A stretch of 6,860 nt of DNA from the NCBI GenBank assembly GCA_023435985.1, contig JAEZKY010000260.1, positions 1-6,860 on the forward strand, written 5' to 3'. Position 1 is the stretch's first letter, and each line of letters begins with the position of its first letter. The stretch comes from Bacillota bacterium. Its GTDB lineage: Bacteria > Bacillota > Clostridia > Clostridiales > Clostridiaceae. Position numbers and translations under genes: made by a program. Under the pieces are notes generated by a model. The model was not told the DNA's origin, did no database searches, and was given only the letters and a program-made list of their open reading frames with translations. Shown in pieces: positions 1 to 6,612 of the stretch.

Positions 1-1
1 C

Positions 2-115
2 AATAATCTATGGTATTTAAAATATGGGGTAGAAAAGATTATACCTATTATTGTTTTATTTGATGTTGTAAAGGAGATAGAGAAGAAAGATTTAAAAATT
101 CAATGCATTATTTAA
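2..115 (+). CDS. Possible C-terminal tail of an unidentified protein (start lies outside the window)
   Basis: One frame stays open for 37 codons from the window's left edge to a TAA at 113-115. The translation, with pieces such as WYLKYGVEK and DVVKEIEKKD, has a protein-like mix of hydrophobic and charged residues. In DNA this AT-rich a random frame would usually stop sooner; I estimate roughly a 3% chance of 37 open codons in any one frame. Directly after the TAA all frames fill with stops, as expected at a gene end. No family is recognisable from this fragment, and it may instead be chance or a decayed remnant. The call rests on frame openness and composition only. Confidence 0.35.
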   Translation, partial: NNLWYLKYGVEKIIPIIVLFDVVKEIEKKDLKIQCII

Positions 116-553
116 TTTTATTGTAGTTACAAAAGTTAGTATTATACCGTGTTACTTGGCAGAAATTTAATTGGTATACATACTTTAATTAAGAAGATGA
201 TAAATATAGCATACTATTATGTTTATTACGTTTCATTTATATTTGATAATATTCTTAATTTATAGAAATTAAAAGTTTAAAAGACTATATATAAGAGAAT
301 ATTAGAATATATAAAATTATAGTAATTATATAGGTAAATACAGGAAAAACGATAAAATATTGTGATATAATAATTATAGAATATGAGTATTAAAGAAAAG
401 AAGCTGTAATTATTGCTTTTTAGCAAAAGTAAGTAGTATTTTGTAAATTATTTATTAAACATAACATAATATATGCAAAATTAGAATTAATGGTTATTAA
501 AAATGAAGACTAATTTAAGTACAAATATTCAATAATTAAGGTGTAAAGAAAAA
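116..553. other. Gene-free, extremely AT-rich intergenic stretch
   Basis: About 440 bases hold no credible gene on either strand. By hand count 121-540 has 77 G or C in 420 bases (about 18%), lower than the flanking genes. The longest short ORF noted (219-272, 17 codons) has no ribosome binding site. A promoter-like pair is present: TTGTAA at 441-446 and CATAAT at 465-470, 18 bases apart. It would place a transcript start about 90 bases before the first gene, but such matches are common in DNA of this composition. A small hairpin, TTGCT-TTTT-AGCAA at 413-426, has only five pairs and no T-run after it, so I do not call it a terminator. I see no repeat array, structured RNA or attachment site. 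Confidence 0.6.
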
Positions 554-565
554 GGGGGAGAGTAT

Positions 566-2956
566 ATGGGTAAAGGTAAAATGATAAGTCCAGATGAGCA
601 CTATAACAATGGCAGTTTTGAAGTGTCAAGGTTTGGTAAATTAGTGTTGTTAAAAAATAATATGACACAAGAAGAACATGAGCAATTTATGGATTCTTTA
701 GCAAATAATTATGAAGAAATAAAGAGCAATATAAATAATAAAATTCAAACAATTCGCGATGAAATTTCAAATTGTGATCCATTAAGAATAATGAATTTTG
801 CTGCATCAATGAGTTTTACTTCTATGGTAAATCATTTATCCGAATGTCAATATACCCCAGAGCAAAACTTTGCAATTAGGGCAGTTGAGTATATTCAAAG
901 TATCTTGGTTTCTTCTAAAAATAATTACAAAATAGATTCCAATAATGAACAAGATAATTCTGAAAAGTACTTTCAAATATTAAATTTTATTATTGAGTTG
1001 TATATAGATATTAGTGGGTTTTATGAGTATTGGATTGCTCATATTAAAAAGAAAGAAGTAAGTTTGAATGATGATATAGTTCAATATATTGTTCAATCTC
1101 AAATGGCATCTCTTATAAGAGGAGATAGGTATCAAATATATGAGATAGAGCATCTAGAAAAACTTCTATCGCCACATAATGATGTAATAATCGAGTTGTT
1201 TCACTTGACAGCTAATGAACTTATAACTGGATTAGAAAAATTACAGTATTCTTTGAGCTCTGCAAAAGCTGATGCATTAAACAATCTGCAGGGAATATTT
1301 ACAAATTTCAAGGAGAAAATCGAAATAAATGAAAGCGGAGACGTTACGGATTTAAAGAACAATGATGACAAAGACAGGTTTCAATCATGTATAGATGAGT
1401 TATTTGGAAACACACTGTATGATGTTAAGCAAGTTACTGGATGGAGTGACAGAATAATTGATAGTTTGTCTTATAAAATAAATGAATATGATAAATTTTT
1501 TAGTGGTGAATACTCCGGGTGGCCTATTATTGATTTACCAATTCAAAAAAAACCATTTATCAAAATTAATGAGATTTCATATTGTTTTGACTATTATAAT
1601 CTATTTGATAATATTTATAGGGTAATGCAGAAGACAATTAAAGAATTAAAGCCAATATACGTAAATGATTGGTCTCATATTCAACAGAGATCAAGTGAAC
1701 AAATGGTAGAAGAATTATTTAAAAAATTACTTCCAAATAGCATTACGTTTAGAGATAATTATTACCCTAAAAATAAATCACTAAAACAATGTGATGAGAA
1801 TGATGTTATTGTTGTATATGATGATATTCTTCTAATTATAGAAGTAAAAGCGGGTTCTTTTACATATACTCCGGCAATAACTGATTATAAGTCCCATATA
1901 AATTCTTTTAAAGCACTTATAGAAAAAGCTGATTATCAATGCGAAAGAACTATAAACTATATTAAAAATAATGAAGAAGCAGCTATTTATGATAATAATA
2001 AAAATTTGAAAGTTGTCTTGGAACAAAAAGATTTTAGAGAAATATACTCTTTTTGTGTTACTGTTGATAACTTTAATGAATTTGCTGCCAAAGCTGAAAA
2101 GTTGAGCTTTATAAGTATTCAAAGTGGAACAATTGCCATTTCTATAGATGATTTAAGAGTATATTCAGATTATTTTAATTCACCATTATATTTTTTACAT
2201 TATTTGAAGCAAAGAAAACTGGCTACTAAAATTAAAAATCTTAATTTGTATGATGAGCTAGATCATCTTGGATTATATATAAAACATAATTTATATTCAA
2301 TTACAATGAATGATTTTGATGACGAAAGTTTTGTTCATTTACATGGATATAGAGAAGAAATTGATAATTATTTTATGAGCTTATATTCAGATGAAATTTC
2401 ATTTCCAAAACCTGAACAAGAAATACCATATAGAATTAAAGAGATTATTGAGTATTTAGAAAAAAATAATATAAAAAATAAAACATATTTGTCAAGTTTT
2501 TTATTAGATTTTGATTTAGACGCTAAAGAAGAAATGGTGCATTATATAGATTATATTATAAATCGTCAAAAACAAATTAACAAAATGATTCCGATTATAA
2601 CATTTGGAGAACTTAGATATTGTCTTTTTGTAAACCAACCAGGCGTCCCTGATTTGGGAGAAAAATACAAATGTGATTATGTAGACGCAAGTATATTATA
2701 TAAAGAATTAAACGATTATGTATTACTGAATTTATACTACAGTAATGATAAAAAACTGGAAAAGGTTGTTTTTAGTGTTCGATCTCTACAGAATATAACT
2801 AATAATAGATATGATGAGTTAAATATTTTAGGGGAAAAATATGCACATAGTAGAATGGAATCTTTTAAAAAGAAAACTGGCAAAAAGAAAATAGGGAGAA
2901 ATGACTTGTGCTTATGTGGAAGTGGAAAGAAGTATAAAAAATGCTGTGGGCGCTAA
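566..2956 (+). CDS. SEC-C motif protein with a central NERD-like PD-(D/E)XK nuclease domain
   Basis: This 796-aa cytoplasmic protein has no signal peptide or membrane helix. Residues 1-370 are mostly helical and match no domain I can name, although stretches such as SRFGK near 21, VEYIQSI near 107 and RGDRYQ look like a conserved uncharacterised family. A probable nuclease core follows: Glu382/Glu383 in a helix, Asp413 on a hydrophobic strand, then Glu426-Val-Lys428, and a helix with A-x2-Q458-x2-R461 as in NERD-type domains. Residues 470-770 are again unassigned. The last 20 residues form a SEC-C motif, with Cys782, Cys784, Cys793 and Cys794 as likely zinc ligands, the type also seen at the end of SecA. 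It is not SecA, since no Walker motifs are present. The ATG at 566 follows GGGGGAG at 554-560 with five bases between; a second Met at codon 6 is less well placed. The Mrr-like gene follows after 73 nt. The nuclease motif is visible, while substrate and role are unknown; defence is inferred from context. Confidence 0.85.
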   Translation: MGKGKMISPDEHYNNGSFEVSRFGKLVLLKNNMTQEEHEQFMDSLANNYEEIKSNINNKIQTIRDEISNCDPLRIMNFAASMSFTSMVNHLSECQYTPEQNFAIRAVEYIQSILVSSKNNYKIDSNNEQDNSEKYFQILNFIIELYIDISGFYEYWIAHIKKKEVSLNDDIVQYIVQSQMASLIRGDRYQIYEIEHLEKLLSPHNDVIIELFHLTANELITGLEKLQYSLSSAKADALNNLQGIFTNFKEKIEINESGDVTDLKNNDDKDRFQSCIDELFGNTLYDVKQVTGWSDRIIDSLSYKINEYDKFFSGEYSGWPIIDLPIQKKPFIKINEISYCFDYYNLFDNIYRVMQKTIKELKPIYVNDWSHIQQRSSEQMVEELFKKLLPNSITFRDNYYPKNKSLKQCDENDVIVVYDDILLIIEVKAGSFTYTPAITDYKSHINSFKALIEKADYQCERTINYIKNNEEAAIYDNNKNLKVVLEQKDFREIYSFCVTVDNFNEFAAKAEKLSFISIQSGTIAISIDDLRVYSDYFNSPLYFLHYLKQRKLATKIKNLNLYDELDHLGLYIKHNLYSITMNDFDDESFVHLHGYREEIDNYFMSLYSDEISFPKPEQEIPYRIKEIIEYLEKNNIKNKTYLSSFLLDFDLDAKEEMVHYIDYIINRQKQINKMIPIITFGELRYCLFVNQPGVPDLGEKYKCDYVDASILYKELNDYVLLNLYYSNDKKLEKVVFSVRSLQNITNNRYDELNILGEKYAHSRMESFKKKTGKKKIGRNDLCLCGSGKKYKKCCGR

Positions 2957-3024
2957 AGTCAATTATCCATTCAAAAATATGAAACTTTACTGTGAGATTT
3001 TGCTGAAAATATTTTTATTATGAT

Positions 3025-3029
3025 GGGAG
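3025..3029 (+). promoter_or_regulatory. Ribosome binding site that decides the start of the Mrr-like gene
   Basis: GGGAG lies directly against an ATG at 3030, which leaves no room for that codon as a start. The in-frame ATG two codons later, at 3036, sits six bases downstream of GGGAG, a normal distance. I therefore place the start at 3036. Another ATG at 3020 is in a different frame. Confidence 0.6.
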
Positions 3030-3035
3030 ATGCTT

Positions 3036-4037
3036 ATGGTTACAAAAACTATTAATCAATTGCATTTTGAAGATTTAGATCCTATTCGATTTGAAGAACT
3101 GGTACTATCAATGGTTTATCGTATGAGAAGATGGCTGAAATTAGATCATCTCGGCAAAAAAGGTTCAGATGATGGAATTGATATAAGAGCTGTAGAAGAA
3201 TTAGAAAATGGTAAGCTAAAGACATATTATTTTCAATGTAAAAGATATTCTAAAATTACAAAAGCACAATTAATTAAAATAATAGATGATTTTTTAGAAA
3301 AAAATTTAGATGTACCAGATATTTATAATTTGGTTATATCATGTCCTTTATCAAAAAAACAAATTGATGATTTTGAAAATTATGCAAGAAATAATGGATT
3401 TCATACTATTAGTATTTGGACAAGTTCTATAATTGAATGTAAGCTATATGCAGAATATCAAGATTTACTTTTTTCATATTTTGGCATAAATTTAACAGAG
3501 AAAAGGAATAGAAAAATTAATAGTATAAGAAGAAATATAACTTTAAAAAAGAGAATGCACAAGGATTTTTTAAAGTCAAGTGGATGCAGGGATAGAGACG
3601 AATTGGAGGAGAGACTGCATAGCCCTATGAAAAAATTCAATAAATCAGAAGTATTAATTAGGTCCATTGATGATACTGATTATCCAATGAATACTTTACT
3701 TGAAAAAGACTTTACCGGATATTTTAAGGCTGAAGTATATAGTTTTTATCATAACGGATTAATGGTAATTATTGGTGTTAGAAAAATAAAAATAAAACAA
3801 TATAAAGATATAGATGAAGATGAATTTATGATTAAAGAAATTGCAGCATTAGAAATAGGATATTTACCATTTGATAACATTATTGATTATGATTATGAAG
3901 GTGATGAGTACTATATGTATCCGCATTTATATTGTGATTTTGTAAATAGAAATGATCCATTTGAAAAAGAGGGATATGCTTATGAGTACAAATATGGATG
4001 GGAGATTATTAACGATGATTTAGTAATAAGAGAATAA
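3036..4037 (+). CDS. Mrr-like restriction endonuclease domain protein with a conserved C-terminal domain
   Basis: A 333-aa protein (335 aa if the ATG at 3030 is used). Its N-terminal 150 residues are a clear Mrr-type (type IV restriction) PD-(D/E)XK nuclease domain. They show a leading helix with FEEL (Glu20/Glu21), then GSDDGIDI with Asp46 and catalytic-type Asp49, then FQCKRY with Gln67-x-Lys69, all in canonical order. LVISC near 100 and the IWTSSII strand near 128 complete the usual fold. Mrr family enzymes cut DNA, often methylated or foreign DNA. Residues 170-333 form a second region with the marks RSIDDTDYP near 209, YSFYHNG near 235, GDEYY at 289 and PHLYCDF at 296. I recall this as a recurring domain of unknown function, but cannot confirm it here. 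The gene lies 73 nt after the SEC-C gene with no terminator seen, so co-transcription is likely. No methyltransferase is nearby, which fits modification-dependent restriction or a defence effector. The nuclease fold is confident; the target is unknown. Confidence 0.88.
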   Translation: MVTKTINQLHFEDLDPIRFEELVLSMVYRMRRWLKLDHLGKKGSDDGIDIRAVEELENGKLKTYYFQCKRYSKITKAQLIKIIDDFLEKNLDVPDIYNLVISCPLSKKQIDDFENYARNNGFHTISIWTSSIIECKLYAEYQDLLFSYFGINLTEKRNRKINSIRRNITLKKRMHKDFLKSSGCRDRDELEERLHSPMKKFNKSEVLIRSIDDTDYPMNTLLEKDFTGYFKAEVYSFYHNGLMVIIGVRKIKIKQYKDIDEDEFMIKEIAALEIGYLPFDNIIDYDYEGDEYYMYPHLYCDFVNRNDPFEKEGYAYEYKYGWEIINDDLVIRE

Positions 4038-4219
4038 TAGCTGCTTAGTTATGATATATAATGACAATTAATAAGCAACAACTTAGTAGAAGATGTTTTT
4101 GAATTTTTAAATCTGGACAATAGATGTATGTTTATTATTCGGATGAACTAGTATAAAAGCATTTATGAATGATGACATCCATATACGATATTTCTATTTA
4201 AATGTAAAGGATAAAATTT
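4038..4219. other. Intergenic gap without a convincing terminator or promoter
   Basis: These 182 bases hold no gene. TGCTTA at 4042-4047 and TAAGCA at 4072-4077 can pair across a partly self-complementary AT-rich loop, five bases after the stop codon of the Mrr-like gene. No T-run follows, so termination here is doubtful. A perfect TATAAT at 4057-4062 lies within that loop but lacks a -35 match at a proper distance. The size of the gap leaves open whether the next gene has its own promoter. Confidence 0.4.
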
Positions 4220-4837
4220 ATGTTAACTAAAAAAGTATTTAACTTTAATGAAAATGAAACAGGTAATGATTTTGATTTAAGTGAATATACTCACATCAGA
4301 GCATATCATGGTTGTTGTCCAATAAGCCTTAATGATTACTACCAAAAAGGTATTATGCCTATAAATAAGAAATTTGCATTAGAGCAAGCTATTAAACTAT
4401 TGAGTAGCAATAGAATATCAGTAGATAAAGTGAAAAAAGTATTTGATTCAAGTTGGAATAATTTGAGAAATAATCATAGATATGTTTGGATGATCTTATC
4501 AAGGGAAGAATTGCTCTATGAATGTGGTCATTATTTAATATATGGTAGTGAATTTATATGCGGAATGGCAGCTGAACTCTTTTGTCAAAATTCTCTAAAG
4601 GGAAAAGGTAAGCCAACAATTTTTCATTGTGATATACCAATAGACACTATCGCAAGGGAATATATATATGATATAAATGAACAAATTAGGAATGGAAATG
4701 ATAATAATTGCGGATTTAAGCTAAGAGGTAGTCTGTTACCTCAAAATATTATAAAATGTGAGCATCCTAAAAAAATATTGGATCCACTAAATGCATATGA
4801 AGAATATTTTCCTAATTATAATAGGAGTGTTCTATAA
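4220..4837 (+). CDS. Conserved hypothetical protein, possible ADP-ribosyltransferase-like fold
   Basis: A 205-aa soluble protein with no signal peptide or membrane helix; I cannot assign it to a named family. Visible marks are RAYHGCCPIS (residues 27-36), YYQKGIMP (40-47), GHYLIYGSEF (103-112), KPTIFHCDIP (131-140) and LLPQNIIKC (172-180). The first two resemble the opening strand and following helix of PARP/ART-type ADP-ribosyltransferases (HG followed by a GI turn), with His30 as the possible nicotinamide-binding residue. Tyr105 or Tyr108 and Glu111 could be further site residues. This is an inference from pattern and not a domain match. If correct, the protein would modify a nucleic acid or protein with NAD+ as donor, as phage-defence and toxin ARTs do. 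No antitoxin gene is adjacent. AAAGG at 4206-4210, nine bases before the ATG, supports the start, and a terminator follows 12 bases after the stop. Confidence 0.8.
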   Translation: MLTKKVFNFNENETGNDFDLSEYTHIRAYHGCCPISLNDYYQKGIMPINKKFALEQAIKLLSSNRISVDKVKKVFDSSWNNLRNNHRYVWMILSREELLYECGHYLIYGSEFICGMAAELFCQNSLKGKGKPTIFHCDIPIDTIAREYIYDINEQIRNGNDNNCGFKLRGSLLPQNIIKCEHPKKILDPLNAYEEYFPNYNRSVL

Positions 4838-4849
4838 ATCTCAAAGAAT

Positions 4850-4892
4850 AAAAATAGAATATTTAGAAATAAATACTCTATTTTTTATATTT
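4850..4892 (+). terminator. Probable intrinsic terminator after the 205-aa gene
   Basis: AAAAATAGA at 4850-4858 pairs with TCTATTTTT at 4877-4885. Inside it, TATTT at 4860-4864 pairs with AAATA at 4871-4875, so the hairpin has 14 pairs broken by one A-C mismatch and a six-base loop. T-rich sequence forms the 3' arm and continues past it. The stem is nearly all A-T, so it is weak in pairing energy, but its place 12 bases after a stop codon and before a new promoter-like region supports the call. The A-run on the 5' side could let it work in both directions. Confidence 0.5.
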
Positions 4893-4909
4893 CTAGGAAG
4901 ACTATATAG

Positions 4910-4951
4910 CTCACAATATTAATTATATTTATAATGAGAGGCTTATGTGAG
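4910..4951 (+). promoter_or_regulatory. Inverted repeat CTCACA/TGTGAG flanking a TATAAT box before the HNH gene
   Basis: CTCACA at 4910-4915 and TGTGAG at 4946-4951 are exact inverted copies 30 bases apart. A perfect -10 hexamer, TATAAT, lies between them at 4930-4935. No good -35 element is found 16-18 bases upstream; CTCACA itself matches TTGACA at four of six bases but is only 14 bases away. The layout, after a terminator and before a strong ribosome binding site, fits a promoter with an operator or an early RNA hairpin. Six-base arms can arise by chance. Confidence 0.35.
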
Positions 4952-4977
4952 TAAAAAAACTGCCTAAATAGTGAAAT

Positions 4978-4987
4978 AAGGAGGTGG
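4978..4987 (+). promoter_or_regulatory. Strong Shine-Dalgarno site for a TTG-started gene
   Basis: AAGGAGGTGG is a near-perfect complement of the 16S rRNA 3' end, the best such site in the window. Nine bases separate GGAGG from the TTG at 4994, which decides this uncommon start codon. No in-frame ATG lies near enough to compete. Confidence 0.75.
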
Positions 4988-4993
4988 AAGATT

Positions 4994-5902
4994 TTGTATC
5001 AAAATAAAATTGATAAAACTTTTAATGAATGGAAAAATAGAGCAAATGGAAAAAAGTATATAAAAGCTATTTGTAAACCTTGTTGGGAGTTAAAATATTG
5101 TCCATATGGTTCTTTTGTAGAGCTATTTCCATTAGCCGAGGATGAAGAATATAATTGCAAGATTTTTGGACATCAGTGTCCAGTATTTCGTATAGCTGAA
5201 CCGTTTACAGAAACAAAGGAGTTTAGAAATATTTCAAGAAATATTCCCCAAGTTATAAAGTTAAAAGTATTTAGACGAGATAATTGTGTTTGTCAGATAT
5301 GCGGAAAAAATATTCCTTTAGATGAGATTAACTATGATCATATTATTCCATGGTCCAAAGGCGGTTCATCAGATGAATCGAATATTAGGATATTATGTGA
5401 AAGATGTAATAAACAGCGAAGTAATAATTTTGAGAATGAATGTTTAATAGCTCATATGAAAGAAAGTATTCATAATCCAGAAGAAATAACTTTAGAAATG
5501 CTAGAAGATTTGCTGAGATTATTTTTATTAATGATTAAAATGAAATCTAAAAGTATAGACGCATCGGAAGAAGAATACTGTTCAGTAATTAGAAGTGATG
5601 ATACGGAAACAGATCACTTTATGTATCAATTAGTTTCTAGCATTGAAGATCTTATGAATGATGAACATCCTTTCATTAAAGAAAAGATAAAGCTTGAAAT
5701 GCTTAAATATAGATGGGGAATTAATGATAAACAAATACATAGTGTCAAACAAACATGCAGGAAATTTAATAAAGGGTTAGATTATTATATGGAAATTGAA
5801 ATGCTTTTACTTAGGCAATTGGGATTTATATTAGAAAAGAAATATAGAAAAAGCAATGAATATTATGATAATGTCGTAAGTTTAGATATGATTTTAGATT
5901 AA
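4994..5902 (+). CDS. HNH endonuclease with an N-terminal cysteine cluster
   Basis: A 302-aa protein started by TTG. Residues 27-62 hold a cysteine cluster (Cys27, Cys30, Cys36, Cys55, Cys62, with His60), including the marks CKPCWELKYCPYG and FGHQCPVF, which probably binds metal or iron-sulfur; I recall this module preceding HNH domains in many uncharacterised bacterial proteins. Residues 88-145 are a clear HNH nuclease. Cys100-x2-Cys103 and Cys135-x2-Cys138 are the zinc knuckles. Asp115-His116, Asn130 and Asn139 are the catalytic and metal residues, with spacing typical of McrA-like HNH enzymes. Residues 150-302 are helical, acidic-basic mixed and unassigned, and may carry target recognition or dimerisation. 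No methyltransferase partner is visible. It appears to begin a new transcription unit and lies 60 nt before the membrane protein gene. Nuclease activity on DNA is likely, with a defence role inferred from neighbours. Confidence 0.88.
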   Translation: MYQNKIDKTFNEWKNRANGKKYIKAICKPCWELKYCPYGSFVELFPLAEDEEYNCKIFGHQCPVFRIAEPFTETKEFRNISRNIPQVIKLKVFRRDNCVCQICGKNIPLDEINYDHIIPWSKGGSSDESNIRILCERCNKQRSNNFENECLIAHMKESIHNPEEITLEMLEDLLRLFLLMIKMKSKSIDASEEEYCSVIRSDDTETDHFMYQLVSSIEDLMNDEHPFIKEKIKLEMLKYRWGINDKQIHSVKQTCRKFNKGLDYYMEIEMLLLRQLGFILEKKYRKSNEYYDNVVSLDMILD

Positions 5903-5962
5903 GTAGAAAAATTAATTAAGAAGCAAATATAAAATTATAAAGAGTGGAGTTTAGGAAGTAAT

Positions 5963-6535
5963 ATGAATATTAATCACATTTCAGCAGATGGCTGGATATC
6001 TTTTGTAGGCTCTATGGTTGGAGCTGTTATTACAGCAATATCTATCTTAATAGCAATAAGAATGAACAATAAACAAATAAAACAGCAAAAAATACAATTA
6101 GTCAAACCATATCATGATGCGTTAAAAAAGTCACTTCCAAGTTATGACAGTATTATGACACAATCAGATTATTTGGATGAGGAAGATAATTTGTTAGGCG
6201 GATTTGTGGATGTAGAAGGAAGACTTTCCATTTTGGAAAAGCGTTTGGATGATGGGAAAGAAAGGAATGGACTATTAAAATATAAAATAGAGAAACATAA
6301 GAAGTATATGGAATATTGGAATAGAGCTAATTTAAATATTGAAAAATTTATGAATAGTGGGTTTTATAATGCAGTGAAAAGTGCATGTAATGGTGAAGTA
6401 ATAAAATGCTATTATGACTTTATTTTTGCTTTTAATAATGAATATTTTTATTCGGGGCCAGTTATAGATACAGATTTGTTAAAAAGCAATTTAATCAGAT
6501 TATTTAAAGCAATTGAAGAGGCAGAAAGGAATTAA
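5963..6535 (+). CDS. Small membrane-anchored protein of unknown function
   Basis: A 190-aa protein with one hydrophobic segment at about residues 11-33 (WISFVGSMVGAVITAI onward), preceded by a short polar N-terminus and followed by a basic, glutamine-rich stretch (RMNNKQIKQQK). This suggests an N-terminal anchor with the rest of the chain in the cytoplasm by the positive-inside rule. There is no signal-peptidase site of the usual kind. Residues 45-190 are mostly helical and charged, with coiled-coil-like character near 85-130, and show no catalytic motif I can name. AGGAAG at 5953-5958 supports the ATG at 5963. The gene sits 60 nt after the HNH gene and 77 nt before the truncated nuclease-like gene, with no strong terminator on either side, so the three may be one operon. 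A role as membrane partner of a defence protein is possible but unproven. Confidence 0.8.
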   Translation: MNINHISADGWISFVGSMVGAVITAISILIAIRMNNKQIKQQKIQLVKPYHDALKKSLPSYDSIMTQSDYLDEEDNLLGGFVDVEGRLSILEKRLDDGKERNGLLKYKIEKHKKYMEYWNRANLNIEKFMNSGFYNAVKSACNGEVIKCYYDFIFAFNNEYFYSGPVIDTDLLKSNLIRLFKAIEEAERN

Positions 6536-6612
6536 TTGCTATGCTTGTTAAATTAGATTATTTAATGTAAAAATAATTTGCATGGGTTTAATTTTTGTTT
6601 GGAGGAAATATA

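Noticed and set aside
219..272. A 17-codon hydrophobic mini-ORF, possible small toxin
   Set aside because: No ribosome binding site precedes it, and Phe/Ile/Leu/Tyr-rich short frames are expected in AT-rich DNA.
413..426. Terminator hairpin TTGCT-TTTT-AGCAA
   Set aside because: It has only five base pairs and no T-run after it on the + strand.
441..470. Promoter TTGTAA-18-CATAAT before the first gene
   Set aside because: The -35 matches only four of six bases and such pairs are expected by chance in DNA near 18% G+C, so it is mentioned but not called.
1832..2122. A 96-codon open frame on the - strand
   Set aside because: It lies wholly inside the SEC-C/NERD-like gene, antisense to its nuclease motif, and its translation is low-complexity Phe/Ile/Ser/Tyr typical of a shadow frame.
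566..2956. SecA preprotein translocase, suggested by the C-terminal SEC-C motif
   Set aside because: No Walker A or B motif or DEAD-type ATPase core is present; only the zinc tail is shared.
3458..3667. A 69-codon open frame on the - strand
   Set aside because: It overlaps the Mrr-like gene antisense, is Leu/Phe/Ser-rich and has no independent support.
6548..6565. Hairpin TTAAAT/ATTTAA between the last two genes
   Set aside because: It is six A-T pairs with no T-run directly after it, too weak to call as a terminator.
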